Below are positions 25,613 to 35,430 of a stretch of 64,000 bases of DNA, in pieces. The stretch's first letter is position 1. Every line of letters starts with the position of its first letter. Both the position numbers and the translations under genes were made by a program. The DNA comes from Eubacterium ramulus ATCC 29099. Lineage in GTDB: Bacteria; Bacillota; Clostridia; Lachnospirales; Lachnospiraceae. Location: contig NZ_KI271072.1 of assembly GCF_000469345.1 (NCBI RefSeq), positions 23,222-87,221 on the forward strand. Reading direction: 5' to 3'. The notes beneath the pieces were generated by a model. The model was not told where the DNA came from and did not search any database. It saw only the letters and a program-made list of their open reading frames with translations.

Positions 25613-27220
25613 TTATTTATTTTTGTATTCGATGGCTGCCTCCACAAATCCTTTGAATAACGGATGTGGACGATTCGGTCTGGATTTCAATTCCGGATGT
25701 GCCTGGGTAGCCACAAACCACGGATGAGCCGGAATCTCGATCATCTCGATGATTCTTCCATCCGGAGAAAGTCCGCTGAGTTTCATGCCATTCTCTGTCA
25801 GGATTGCACGGTAATCATTATTTACCTCATACCGGTGACGATGACGCTCATGGATCGTCTCTGTGCCGTATAACTCATAGGCTTTGCTGTCTTTGGCAAG
25901 TACACAAGGATATGAACCGAGACGCAGGGTACCTCCGATATCCTCCACACCATTCTGATCCGGCATCAGAGCGATAACCGGCGCTGTTGTGTTCGGATCC
26001 AGCTCAATACTGTGTGCATCTTCCAGACCACAGATATGACGTGCATACTCAACGATGGAAAGCTGCATACCAAGGCAGAGGCCAAGGAACGGTACATTAT
26101 TTTCACGTGCATATTTAATAGCTGTGATCTTTCCGTCGATTCCACGGTCACCGAATCCACCCGGAACAAGAATTCCCTGTACATCACCAAGCACTTCTGC
26201 TACGTTGTCCTCGTTCAGTTCCTCAGAATCAACCCATTTGATATTTACAGTAGCATGCTGGAAGATTCCACCATGTTTTAAAGCCTCTACAACAGAGATA
26301 TATGCATCATGCAGCTGGATATATTTTCCAACCAGTGCGATTTCTACTTCTTTATTCGGATTACGCAGTGCCTGTACCATATCGATCCAATCTGTCAGAT
26401 CCGGTTCCGGACAATCCAGTTTCAGGCATTCACATGCAACCTGGGCAAGATTTTCTTTTTCCATTGCAAGCGGTGCTTCATATAAGTATTCTACATCCAG
26501 GTTCTGCAGCACACATTTCTTCGGTACATTACAGAACAATGCAATCTTGTCACGGATCTGGCGGTCCAGTTCATGCTCGGTACGGCATACGATAATATCT
26601 GGCTGGATACCCATTCCCTGAAGTTCTTTTACGCTTGCCTGGGTAGGTTTTGTCTTCAATTCTCCGGAAGCAGACAGATATGGAATCAGTGTAACATGGA
26701 TCAGGATTGCATTATCGTGTCCCACTTCATGCTGGAACTGACGGATTGCCTCCAGGAACGGCTGACTTTCGATATCACCAACAGTTCCACCCACTTCAAT
26801 AATAGCGATCTGTGTCTCTTCTGTTGTAAAATCACGGAAGAAACGGCTCTTGATCTCATTTGTGATGTGCGGGATTACCTGCACAGTTCCTCCGCCATAA
26901 TCACCGCGGCGCTCTTTCTGTAATACGGACCAGTACACCTTTCCGGTTGTCACATTTGAGCTCTTGCTCAGGTTTTCATCGATAAAACGCTCATAGTGTC
27001 CCAGATCCAGATCTGTCTCAGCACCATCTTCTGTTACGAAGACCTCCCCATGCTGAATCGGGTTCATAGTTCCCGGGTCAATATTGATATAAGGGTCAAA
27101 TTTCTGCATGGTCACTTTGTAGCCGCGTGCTTTCAGCAGACGTCCAAGTGATGCGGCAGTGATTCCCTTTCCAAGTCCGGATACTACTCCGCCGGTAACA
27201 AATACATATTTTACTGCCAT
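25613..27220 (-). CDS. pyrG: CTP synthase
   Basis: CTP synthase aminates UTP to CTP using ATP and glutamine. The N-terminal amidoligase domain (about 1-270) begins with [20 protein letters not shown] and includes [20 protein letters not shown]. The C-terminal class I glutamine amidotransferase (about 290-530) has the nucleophile elbow [11 protein letters not shown] with the catalytic cysteine, and the His/Glu pair near AHPELKSRP. The 535-residue length is standard. It has a -10-like TATAAT at 27365-27370 upstream but no GGGC initiation signature of the Bacillus-type pyrG attenuation. Confidence 0.97.
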   Translation of the reverse strand: MAVKYVFVTGGVVSGLGKGITAASLGRLLKARGYKVTMQKFDPYINIDPGTMNPIQHGEVFVTEDGAETDLDLGHYERFIDENLSKSSNVTTGKVYWSVLQKERRGDYGGGTVQVIPHITNEIKSRFFRDFTTEETQIAIIEVGGTVGDIESQPFLEAIRQFQHEVGHDNAILIHVTLIPYLSASGELKTKPTQASVKELQGMGIQPDIIVCRTEHELDRQIRDKIALFCNVPKKCVLQNLDVEYLYEAPLAMEKENLAQVACECLKLDCPEPDLTDWIDMVQALRNPNKEVEIALVGKYIQLHDAYISVVEALKHGGIFQHATVNIKWVDSEELNEDNVAEVLGDVQGILVPGGFGDRGIDGKITAIKYARENNVPFLGLCLGMQLSIVEYARHICGLEDAHSIELDPNTTAPVIALMPDQNGVEDIGGTLRLGSYPCVLAKDSKAYELYGTETIHERHRHRYEVNNDYRAILTENGMKLSGLSPDGRIIEMIEIPAHPWFVATQAHPELKSRPNRPHPLFKGFVEAAIEYKNK

Positions 27221-27436
27221 TGTTTCTTCCTCCTGTGTTTATTTTTTATCCCCAGTGCGGGGGGTTATTCTACTGATATCATGGTGTTTTCGCAGCCCGA
27301 TCTTTCTCTTTTCCTTTTTAGGGAATAACATTTCCAAGCAGCGATAAATTTACATACAGATTTCATTATACAACCTCCGTGAAAAGAAATCTACTTTTTT
27401 TTCTTTCGACAGACATATTTTTTCTTCCGCATTGTT

Positions 27437-28366
27437 TCACGCAAATGCGATCATCATGATAAGAGGAACCGTGATCACACTAAACAACGTTGTCATAAAC
27501 ACCGATCGCCCCGCCGCTGCCGTATTGGTGCCATATTGTTCCGTAATCATGGACTGCGCGGAAGAAACCGGCAATGCTGCCGTCAGGATCAGCACATTTT
27601 TCAATGTCTCGTCCAGATTTGTCGGAAGCAATCGCAGAAATCCTATCATAAGCAATGGAAATATCAGCAGTCTGGTCAGCGTCAGAAACAGCATTTTCCA
27701 ATCCTGAAAAACTGCTTTCACCGGAAGCCTTGAGATAGACAGCCCCACCACCAGCATGGATAATCCACTGGTAATATTGGACAGATACGCCAGCAGCTGT
27801 CCCAACACATCCGGAACAGGAATCTGCAGGATACAAACTACCAGCCCAAGCAATACAGCTATATTGATATTGTTCCATATCATTTTCCGGATATTCAGCT
27901 TCTCTTTCATCGGATATTTCCAGGTCAGAAGTTTAACTCCCACAGAGAAGATCAGAAAATTTCCTACCACATTGCCAAGAGCCATCAAAAACATGCCTTT
28001 GCCGCCAAATACGGACAATGCCAGCGGAATGCCCATAAATCCATTATTTGAAAACAGCATACTGTAGATCCAGACGCCCTGATCCAGATCCTGCACCTTT
28101 ACCGCATGAATCAGAATCAGACCCACCAACAAAGCACACAAATGCAAAAGAATAATAAAAAGAAATGTCTGTACGCCATAAGATACCAGCTGTGAACGTT
28201 CCTGATCAATGATAGAGCAAAAAACAGTGACCGGCATAGTAACCTGCAATACCAATGCAGACAAGTCCGGTATACTTTCTTTATGAATGATATTTCTTTT
28301 TCCTAATATAAATCCCAGCACGATCAAAGCGAACAACAAAAATACACTTGTGGCCACAACAGACAT
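27437..28366 (-). CDS. AEC family (auxin efflux carrier-type) permease
   Basis: A 309-residue membrane protein with about ten hydrophobic helices arranged as two five-helix halves separated near residue 155. It begins SVVATSVFLLFALIVLGFIL and includes ALVLQVTMPVTVFCSII and FSNNGFMGIPLALSVFGGKG, typical of the AEC/MleP group of carriers. Family members move organic acids such as malate or malonate, or other anions; the substrate here cannot be read. It has GAGGAA before its ATG and lies alone, with AT-rich flanks. Confidence 0.85.
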   Translation of the reverse strand: MSVVATSVFLLFALIVLGFILGKRNIIHKESIPDLSALVLQVTMPVTVFCSIIDQERSQLVSYGVQTFLFIILLHLCALLVGLILIHAVKVQDLDQGVWIYSMLFSNNGFMGIPLALSVFGGKGMFLMALGNVVGNFLIFSVGVKLLTWKYPMKEKLNIRKMIWNNINIAVLLGLVVCILQIPVPDVLGQLLAYLSNITSGLSMLVVGLSISRLPVKAVFQDWKMLFLTLTRLLIFPLLMIGFLRLLPTNLDETLKNVLILTAALPVSSAQSMITEQYGTNTAAAGRSVFMTTLFSVITVPLIMMIAFA

Positions 28367-28413
28367 AATGATTCCTCTTTTACTTATCTTGTGTCAATTT
28401 TTTTACTCTGTAT

Positions 28414-28644
28414 CTACTCGTCAAACTCCACGATCACGTAGTAGCCTTTGGGTGTCTCTTTGACTTCCACGACAGTACCTTCCCGTGTTTTTAACCGCTC
28501 ACGAAATTCGTAGTTGGCAGACATGGCATAGGCTTTTCCCAGTGTATAATACCAGGAATTTGGCAGTTTGCTCTCGGTTACCGGAAGGACATCTCCCACT
28601 TCCAGCAGACCTGTCCGCTCCATTTTAAATTCCATTCTCCGCAT
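28414..28644 (-). CDS. Small conserved hypothetical protein
   Basis: A 76-residue soluble protein, not recognised. It is charged, with a predicted beta-rich end (LKTREGTVVEVKETPKGYYV) that resembles a small barrel. Three in-frame ATGs (28644, 28635 and 28623) compete for the start, and the ribosome site does not decide clearly. It begins 5 bp after the stop of the DUF308 membrane protein gene, so the two are probably translated from one mRNA. No function is proposed. Confidence 0.6.
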   Translation of the reverse strand: MRRMEFKMERTGLLEVGDVLPVTESKLPNSWYYTLGKAYAMSANYEFRERLKTREGTVVEVKETPKGYYVIVEFDE

Positions 28645-28649
28645 AGTGC

Positions 28650-29240
28650 CTAATCTTCTTCCTTATAATCTACGTCAATGATATCATCTTCCGGGTTATG
28701 GTAGCTTTTATAGGCTCTTCCGGCACGGCCATTCAGCCACAGTCCGCTGATGCCATCATAGATCAGGATAAGTCCGACTGCCATCATACCGATTTCCAAT
28801 GCCAGCCAGGTATGCAGCATCAGGATCACACCGATAATAATGGTTGCGATTGCCACCAGAAGTCCGATCCACCAACGCGGGCTGCTTGCTTTCTTCACTT
28901 CGAGACAGAACACCAGATCTTTAAATCCGTGATATGCCAGCATCACACCGATCAGAATCGGGATCAATGATACGAATACACCCGGACGTGCAAGGATCCA
29001 GATACCAATGACCACGCATACGACAGCCGGAAGCATACGCACGGACCGGCCCAGCATTTCACGAATCCGAATTCCCTGAACCAACAGAACGATTCCTGCT
29101 GCCAGCAACACCAAACCGGCAATGCGGCACAACGTCACCAGAATGGTTCCCGGCCAGATGCAGAACATCACACCAAACACAATACAGATGATGGATGTGA
29201 TCATAGACTCTTTTTTGATTTTTTGAAATAAATCAGACAT
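28650..29240 (-). CDS. DUF308/HdeD-family membrane protein
   Basis: A 196-residue protein with about six hydrophobic helices in three hairpin-like pairs (IVFGVMFCIWPGTILV, VVCVVIGIWILARPGVFVSL, ATIIIGVILMLHTWLAL), the repeated pattern of the HdeD/DUF308 family. The C-terminus is acidic (DDIIDVDYKEED). HdeD is associated with acid resistance in enterobacteria, but Gram-positive members have no settled role. The start at 29240 (MSDLFQ) follows AAGGAG; a longer frame to 29285 has no ribosome site. Confidence 0.8.
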   Translation of the reverse strand: MSDLFQKIKKESMITSIICIVFGVMFCIWPGTILVTLCRIAGLVLLAAGIVLLVQGIRIREMLGRSVRMLPAVVCVVIGIWILARPGVFVSLIPILIGVMLAYHGFKDLVFCLEVKKASSPRWWIGLLVAIATIIIGVILMLHTWLALEIGMMAVGLILIYDGISGLWLNGRAGRAYKSYHNPEDDIIDVDYKEED

Positions 29241-29303
29241 TTTGTACTCCTTCCAGTCTAATGTACACTCAGATTTTTTAAACAAATGATTATTTCCGGC
29301 AAT

Positions 29304-29783
29304 TTATTCTGCCTGAATATCAACCAGCTGCGCATTTGTCACAGCAACCAAATCCTGTGGTTTCATTTTTAAAGTAAGACCGATGCGACCGCCGCTCACA
29401 TAGATTTCTGCAAAATTTTTCGCACTCTCGTCAATCACCGTCGGAAACATTTTTTTCATACCAAGCGGTGAACATCCGCCCCGGACATATCCGGTAATTT
29501 TTGTGATATCTTTCACATGGATCATTTCCACAGATTTTTCACCCACGGAGCGCGCCGCCTTTTTCAGATCCACCTCACACGCAATCGGAATTACAAACAC
29601 ATAGTATTGTTTGCTTTTTCCCTGCATGACCAGCGTCTTGTAAGAAGCATCCACCGGTGCACCGGTGAGCTCTGCGCAATGCATTCCATCAATAAAGGTA
29701 TCCACTTCATAGGTCAGTGCTTCGTATGCAATTTTCTTTTTATCCAACATACGCATAGCATTTGTTTTTGCTTCTTTTCCCAA
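29304..29783 (-). CDS. ybaK: YbaK/EbsC-type Cys-tRNA(Pro) deacylase
   Basis: A protein of about 159 residues of the YbaK family, which hydrolyses Cys-tRNA(Pro) formed by prolyl-tRNA synthetase. It has KTNAMRMLDKKKIAYEALTY at its N-terminus, the active-site lysine region YKTLVMQGKSKQYYVFVIP, and the GYVRGGCSPLGMKKMFPTVID signature. The frame is open further upstream (to 29849), but the best start is a TTG at 29783, placed 7 bp after AGAAGGA and giving the family's usual length. That start is a judgement; an ATG start would add 22 residues. Confidence 0.88.
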   Translation of the reverse strand: MGKEAKTNAMRMLDKKKIAYEALTYEVDTFIDGMHCAELTGAPVDASYKTLVMQGKSKQYYVFVIPIACEVDLKKAARSVGEKSVEMIHVKDITKITGYVRGGCSPLGMKKMFPTVIDESAKNFAEIYVSGGRIGLTLKMKPQDLVAVTNAQLVDIQAE

Positions 29784-29858
29784 ACCAATTCCTTCTTTCT
29801 GTAAAAGATACAGAAGCATTCTGATATCTTGTTTTATTTTTTTAAACAATTTTGCTTA

Positions 29859-32800
29859 TCATTTTTCATCCAGTAATTCTTCGTCACCGATCTCTACTGT
29901 TTTCACTTCCCTGCGGAACAGAATATCATAAAGTACCGGTACTACGAACAAGGTCATCAATGTTGCATACAGCAGACCGCCGATCACAACAATCGCCATC
30001 CCGCGACTCATCTCTGCTGCGGCATCTGTACTGAATACCATGGTACACATTGCCAGTACCGTTGTCAACATGGTCATCAGGATCGGGCGCATACGGGTTC
30101 TTCCGGTCTCCACTAGTGCCTCCTGTTTTTCCATACCGGCAAGCCGCAGCTGATTAGCGTAATCCACAAATACGATACCATTGTTTACGACAACACCCGC
30201 CAGCATCAAAAATCCCATCATGGCTGTCAATGAGATCTCCTGTCTTCCGATAAACAGTCCAAGCAGACCGCCGGTAAAAGCCAGTGGAATCGTAAAGATT
30301 ACGATAAACGGAGACAGCAGACTCTGGAACTGCGCCACCATGATCAGATAGATAAAAGCAATGGCCAGACCGATCATCAGGAAAATATCACTCATGGCAT
30401 TCATCACTTCCGTACTTTCGCCGGCAATCTCAAGGGTATAACCATCCGGCAGTTCATAACCATCCAATTTATCCTGAAGCGTGCGGGATAATAAAGTGGT
30501 ATTATATCCGTCTTCTGTTTCCGCAGTCACACTGATATATGTTTTCTGATTTTCTCTTTTTATAGAAGCAAGACCGACACCTTCCTGCATAGTTGCAAAC
30601 TCACTGAGTTTATGGATCTCTGTCTCTGTCGTACCATCTGCTTTCTGTTTGTCTACGGAAAACTCGTAATCCATCAGAGCATCCACATCTACAGTATCAT
30701 TCTCGTTTACAATTTTCACATCATACTGCTTACCATCCATCGTCAGTGTCGTTGCTGTCTTTTCTGTCGTGAGACTGCCTGCCAGCTCCTGATAGATCTG
30801 CGCCACTGTCAGCCCCTGTTCCATAGCTTTCTCCTTGTCAATGGTGAGCTGGATTGTCTTATCACCGCTCTCCTGTCCATTGGAAACTTTGGTAAATCCT
30901 TTCACATCAGAGACCATGTCCATGACATCATTGCTGATCTCCAGCAACTTGTCTGTATCGCTTCCATAGATATTCACAGTCAGACCGCTTGCCATATAAG
31001 AAGACAGGTCCATATTCGAAGTCGAAACACTGTAATCCTTGAACTTCAGCTCTTTGCAGATTTTTTCCAGCTGTTTTGCCACCGGGCCGTTATCCCTGGC
31101 TGTGTCTTCATCCAATAATACAAACACATTCAGATTATGTGTACCGCCGCTGCTCATCATCATGGAAGATGCGTTGCCGGAAGCACTGGAGGAACCGGAG
31201 ATCATACCGACGTAAGTCACACCATCAATGGATGTCATTTTCTCCATTGCCTGATCTGCCAGTGCAAAGGTCTCCTCATCGGTTAATGTTTCATCTGCTT
31301 CCAGTGTCACGGACATCTGATCACCGCCCATCGTCGGAAACAGGATCATTCCGGTATTTACTGCCTTGTATGCACAGCCTGCCAACAGTCCAACTGCGAT
31401 CAGCAGTGGTACAAATTTTTTCCGCAGACAGAAACGAAGCGCTGTTTCATATACCTTCAACACTTTATCCAGCAATTTTTGCGGTTTCGGCTCCGTATTA
31501 CGCAACATGGTAGAACTCATCGCCGGAACTACAGTCAGCGCAATCAGAAGACTCGCCACCAGGCTATATGCAATGGTCAGTGCCAGATCCACAAACAGTT
31601 CCCGCACCATACCATTCACAAAGATAATCGGTAAAAATACACAGATGGTCGTCAATGTAGAAGATGCAATGGCACCAGCCACCTGTTTTGCTCCCATGAC
31701 CGCCGCTCTCGCAGATGATACGCCCAATCCACGCAGACGGTAAATATTTTCGATCACAACAATGGAGTTATCCACCAGCATACCGATTCCAAGAGCCAGT
31801 CCGGACAATGAGATCAGATTCAGTGTCACACCACTGAAGTACATCAGTACGATTGCCACCAGAACACTCAGCGGAATGCTGAAAGCGACCACAATCGTCG
31901 GTTTGACGGAACGCAGAAAAATTGCAAGCACAATAATTGCCAGCACTGCACCCATGATCAGATTAGACAGTACATTATTCACGATCAGATCGATATAATC
32001 GCCCTGATCCATCAGGCTTGTAATATGCAGTCCGTCATGATCCTGTTCCAGCTGACGGATAGCTGCGCCACAGGTATCCGATACATCCGCAGTTCCCGCT
32101 GTACTGGATTTTGAAATAGAAAGAACGATTCCATCCCGTCCATTTACTTTTGCATAAGCATCTCCGGAATTATCGATCCAGGTCACATCTGCCACATCAG
32201 ACACCCGGATATCTCCGATTCCATCGATATTGCATAATACCGAGGATTCCAGTTCTCCATCAGAAGCATACTCATCACCGACTTTCAGCAGATACTGATC
32301 CTCTCCCTGATAAATATAGCCTGCCGGCATTGCAAAATTCTGCGCTGCCAGCAGTTGGGATAAGGTATCCAGACTCAGCAGTGTATCCAGATTTGCATTT
32401 TTCAGTGCCGTATCTCTTCCCTGCTCATAGGAAGACTGAGCATCCGCCAGCTGTTCTTCACTGTTGCTGAGGGCCGCCTGACCATCCGCAATCTGTGCCG
32501 CGCCGGTACTGAAACCAACCGCAGCGGAAATCTTGCCGGATTCCAGTGCTTCGTAATTATCTGTAGCTGCTTTGACCTGTTCATTCACCTGATCCGCAAT
32601 CGCCTGTGCCGCCTGGATCTCAACAGCCAGATTGGCAAGTTCTGTATCAATCTGCGGCAGCCGGGTATTCACGATCTGATCCAGTTGTTTCAGGTTATCC
32701 GTGGTCAGTGATGCTGCTGCATCCGACTGACCGATCTGTTTCATAAATGCAGTCAGAGCTTCCAGTTTCTTTGGACTTTTCAAAGCATCCGAAATATCTG

Positions 32801-33746
32801 CCGGATAGGCAGAAGCATCCATGCCATAACCGGATGCCATATTTCGAACAGACGCAAAGCTTTCGTTGATCTGCTCATACTGTGCCTCAATCCCGGCATC
32901 TATATACGCTTTTTTCTCTGTTTCCAGTGCCAGTTTGGATGCCTGAAGCCCTGCTAACTGTGCATTATATGCAGACTGTGTCGCTACGGCTGCATCCACC
33001 GCTTTGCTGGTCTGCGCCAGTTCACTGGCAGTAGAACTCTGCTGATCCTGCAACGCTTTTTGTGAACTCTCCAGCTGGGATTTTGCACTGTTCAACTGAC
33101 TCTTTGCATCATCAATCTGCGCTTTTGCATCTGCCAGCTGTTCATCCACATAGCCCGCCAGCCGGTCATTCACTGCATCGATTTTTTCCTGGTTCAACCG
33201 GATTTCTACTGTTTTTTCAATCGCACCTGTGGTATTGACACTTGCTACACCATTCTGACGTTCCATCGTCGGCACAACCGTATTTTCCACAAAATCACTA
33301 AGCTCGTAGATATCTTTTCCTTCGTAATCCACGCTGGCATAAATCACCGGCATCATGTCCATGGATACTTCCATGATCATCGGTTTACCGGCACCATCCG
33401 GCAATGTGATCAGATCCAGTGCATTGGACAGTTTGACCATGGCACTATCCATGTTCGTCTCCTCTGCAAATTCCAGCATAACCGTACAGTAATTCTCATT
33501 AGAGGTACTGGTGACATTCTCCACACCATTGACTGTTCCAAGACCGGATTCCAGAGGTTCCGTCACAGTACTTTCCACCTTGTCCGGAGATGCTCCCGGA
33601 TAAGTCGTTACTACTACCACATACGGCAAAGAAAATTCCGGCAGCAGATCTGTCGACATCCTGGTAAAACTTACTACCCCCAGAATCAGACAGATTACCA
33701 CCGCAACGAACACTGTGTACGGTTTCTTAACACTAAATTTTGACAT
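29859..33746 (-). CDS. RND-family efflux permease with a 260-residue coiled-coil insertion
   Basis: A 1295-residue RND (AcrB/MMPL-like) exporter. It starts MSKFSVKKPYTVF after GAAGGAAAG and has twelve membrane helices: one near residue 15, two clusters of five to six, and characteristic TGGLLGLFIGRQEISLTAMM near the end. The first extracytoplasmic loop follows AcrB until EIRLNQEKIDA (about 190). An Ala/Gln/Lys-rich coiled coil then runs to about residue 455, after which AcrB-like sequence resumes at LSQLLAAQNFAMPAGYI. No separate membrane-fusion adaptor is encoded nearby. Expected role: proton-driven export of lipophilic molecules. The intramembrane region includes LGIGMLVDNSIVVIENI with the usual aspartate. 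Confidence 0.9.
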   Translation of the reverse strand: MSKFSVKKPYTVFVAVVICLILGVVSFTRMSTDLLPEFSLPYVVVVTTYPGASPDKVESTVTEPLESGLGTVNGVENVTSTSNENYCTVMLEFAEETNMDSAMVKLSNALDLITLPDGAGKPMIMEVSMDMMPVIYASVDYEGKDIYELSDFVENTVVPTMERQNGVASVNTTGAIEKTVEIRLNQEKIDAVNDRLAGYVDEQLADAKAQIDDAKSQLNSAKSQLESSQKALQDQQSSTASELAQTSKAVDAAVATQSAYNAQLAGLQASKLALETEKKAYIDAGIEAQYEQINESFASVRNMASGYGMDASAYPADISDALKSPKKLEALTAFMKQIGQSDAAASLTTDNLKQLDQIVNTRLPQIDTELANLAVEIQAAQAIADQVNEQVKAATDNYEALESGKISAAVGFSTGAAQIADGQAALSNSEEQLADAQSSYEQGRDTALKNANLDTLLSLDTLSQLLAAQNFAMPAGYIYQGEDQYLLKVGDEYASDGELESSVLCNIDGIGDIRVSDVADVTWIDNSGDAYAKVNGRDGIVLSISKSSTAGTADVSDTCGAAIRQLEQDHDGLHITSLMDQGDYIDLIVNNVLSNLIMGAVLAIIVLAIFLRSVKPTIVVAFSIPLSVLVAIVLMYFSGVTLNLISLSGLALGIGMLVDNSIVVIENIYRLRGLGVSSARAAVMGAKQVAGAIASSTLTTICVFLPIIFVNGMVRELFVDLALTIAYSLVASLLIALTVVPAMSSTMLRNTEPKPQKLLDKVLKVYETALRFCLRKKFVPLLIAVGLLAGCAYKAVNTGMILFPTMGGDQMSVTLEADETLTDEETFALADQAMEKMTSIDGVTYVGMISGSSSASGNASSMMMSSGGTHNLNVFVLLDEDTARDNGPVAKQLEKICKELKFKDYSVSTSNMDLSSYMASGLTVNIYGSDTDKLLEISNDVMDMVSDVKGFTKVSNGQESGDKTIQLTIDKEKAMEQGLTVAQIYQELAGSLTTEKTATTLTMDGKQYDVKIVNENDTVDVDALMDYEFSVDKQKADGTTETEIHKLSEFATMQEGVGLASIKRENQKTYISVTAETEDGYNTTLLSRTLQDKLDGYELPDGYTLEIAGESTEVMNAMSDIFLMIGLAIAFIYLIMVAQFQSLLSPFIVIFTIPLAFTGGLLGLFIGRQEISLTAMMGFLMLAGVVVNNGIVFVDYANQLRLAGMEKQEALVETGRTRMRPILMTMLTTVLAMCTMVFSTDAAAEMSRGMAIVVIGGLLYATLMTLFVVPVLYDILFRREVKTVEIGDEELLDEK

Positions 33747-34001
33747 TTCTTTCCTTCTTTCCAGCTCTATCTTTCCGTTTTTCATGCAAAACCGTTCTGC
33801 AAAAAAATCATCACTGATTACCTGTTTTGATGAAAGATTCTCACAGAAACAGTTATCCATTCTAACAAAATATTTTACCGTAAACTCAATTTCAGCTCAA
33901 CCGCTTTGCCGGAATTTATACTTTTTTTACAAAAGCCAGTTTCTATATTGCCCATGTGATCACCAGAAAGCCAACATGTTCCAAATAGCAAGCCGCAAAA
34001 A

Positions 34002-34496
34002 TCATTCTTTTTTCAACAACAATTCCAATTTTTCAAATACATAATCTGCATACATCTGCTTAATCTCATGACGGTTCATTTCTGACACAACAGTCTCCAG
34101 TTCATATGTATGATTCTCCTTCCCCATCCGGATACAGAAATATACCTGTCCCTGTACACTGTCCGCATTGTTCGGATCCACATTCCCGGTCGTTCCGGTG
34201 ATACCGATGGCAATGTCTGTGTGCAGTTTTTTCTGTGCAGTTTCTGCCATGGCATTCGCACATTCCCTGGAATACACACCATATTTTTCAATCACGTTTG
34301 CATCCACACCGTTCAGAATCTTTGTTTCATTCAGATAAGTAACGTATCCTCCCGGAAAAATCGCAGATGCACCTTCGGTGTCTGTGATCATGGATGCGAT
34401 CAGACCGGAAGTACAACTCTCCATGGTGGAAATCGTTGTATGTGTGTCTATCAGTTTTTTTACAATATCATCTGCTCGTTTTCTTTCCTGCTCCAT
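34002..34496 (-). CDS. CinA C-terminal-domain amidohydrolase (PncC-like)
   Basis: A protein of about 164 residues consisting only of the CinA C-terminal domain. It shows STMESCTSGLIASMITDTEGAS with the catalytic serine and Lys/Tyr region, FPGGYVTYLNETK, and IGITGTTGNVDP. In proven members (PncC) this domain hydrolyses nicotinamide mononucleotide to nicotinate mononucleotide for NAD recycling. The molybdopterin-binding half of full CinA is absent, as in stand-alone PncC. The ATG at 34496 follows GGAGAG; the GTG 4 codons earlier is less likely. Confidence 0.88.
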   Translation of the reverse strand: MEQERKRADDIVKKLIDTHTTISTMESCTSGLIASMITDTEGASAIFPGGYVTYLNETKILNGVDANVIEKYGVYSRECANAMAETAQKKLHTDIAIGITGTTGNVDPNNADSVQGQVYFCIRMGKENHTYELETVVSEMNRHEIKQMYADYVFEKLELLLKKE

Positions 34497-34583
34497 TTTT
34501 CTCTCCACATTTCCTTAAAAAATCTTTATTTATAAAAAATAGCATAGTTACATCGTATCTTTTTTCCTATGAATATGCAAGAA

Positions 34584-34636
34584 GCAAAAGCATGAAACCA
34601 CTCCTGTGCAAGCACATCGTGGTTTCATGCTTTTGC
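34584..34636 (-). terminator. Long hairpin after the ssuB-type gene
   Basis: An 18-bp perfect stem (GCAAAAGCATGAAACCAC / GTGGTTTCATGCTTTTGC) lies 18 bp beyond the ssuB stop. It ends the sulfonate importer transcript and separates it from the cinA-type gene. Confidence 0.8.
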
Positions 34637-34653
34637 CCCTGGCATCATTATAT

Positions 34654-35424
34654 TTAAATGTTATACTCCGGTACCACAGTTTTCTCTTCGAAGAAATAAT
34701 CAAAGATTTTCTTTTTGTAGTGGGCAAAGTCACTGCCACCACGGTCACGGTATGTTCCAAGTTCTACTTTGATGACATCTTTAATGCGTCCCGGTCTTGC
34801 AGACATAACCACAATACGGTCAGCCAGATATACTGCCTCTTCAATATCGTGTGTAACCATGAGCATGGTGTTATGAAACCGTTCCCGGATTTTCAGTAAT
34901 TCTTCCTGTAACTCGATCTTGGTCAATGCATCCAGCGCTCCGAATGGTTCATCCAGCAGCAGAACCTCCGGCTGACTCACCAACGATCTGGCAATGGCTG
35001 CACGCTGTGACATACCACCGGAAAGCTGACTAGGATATGCTTTTTTAAATTCACTCAATTTTACAAGCTCCAGATATTGATCCGAAAGTTTTGTTTTTTC
35101 TTCCTTACTCAATCCCTTTAATCCAAGCTGTACATTTTTCTCAATGCTCATCCACGGAAACAGGCGGTGTTCCTGAAAAATCATGCCACGATCCATGCCT
35201 GGTCCGTTGACTTCTTTTCCATCCACAGTTACCAGACCCGTGTCGTTTTTTTCAAGTCCGGCAATGATTTTTAACAGGGTACTTTTTCCACAACCACTGT
35301 GACCGACAATGGCAATAAATTCACCTTCCTGAACCTCCAGGTTAATATCTTTTAATACATCCACTTTCTGTCCATCGACAGTAAAACTTTTCTTTACGTT
35401 CTGAATTGATAATGTCTTTCCCAT
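34654..35424 (-). CDS. Sulfonate/nitrate/taurine-type ABC transporter ATPase (SsuB-like)
   Basis: A 256-residue importer ATPase. It has Walker A GHSGCGKSTLL, the SsuB/TauB/NrtD-typical Q-loop segment GMIFQEHRLFPWMSIEKNV, signature LSGGMSQRAAIARSL, Walker B LLLDEPFGALD, and VTHDIEEAVYLADRIVVMS. It powers uptake with the permease and binding protein encoded just upstream (35431-36219 and 36229-37296). It is the last gene of the trxB-trx-sulfotransferase-ssuACB run. Substrate class (alkanesulfonate or aryl-sulfur compound) is inferred from its relatives and the sulfotransferase gene, not from a motif. Confidence 0.88.
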   Translation of the reverse strand: MGKTLSIQNVKKSFTVDGQKVDVLKDINLEVQEGEFIAIVGHSGCGKSTLLKIIAGLEKNDTGLVTVDGKEVNGPGMDRGMIFQEHRLFPWMSIEKNVQLGLKGLSKEEKTKLSDQYLELVKLSEFKKAYPSQLSGGMSQRAAIARSLVSQPEVLLLDEPFGALDALTKIELQEELLKIRERFHNTMLMVTHDIEEAVYLADRIVVMSARPGRIKDVIKVELGTYRDRGGSDFAHYKKKIFDYFFEEKTVVPEYNI

Positions 35425-35430
35425 TTGTGC

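Noticed and set aside
27241..27290. Possible pyrG attenuator (CCCC GCACT GGGG hairpin in the leader)
   Set aside because: The short stem is not followed by a T-run on the transcribed strand, and no GGGC start for reiterative transcription is visible.
34548..34760. A 70-codon minus-strand frame across the hairpin after ssuB
   Set aside because: It overlaps the terminator stem and the ssuB 3' end, with no ribosome site.
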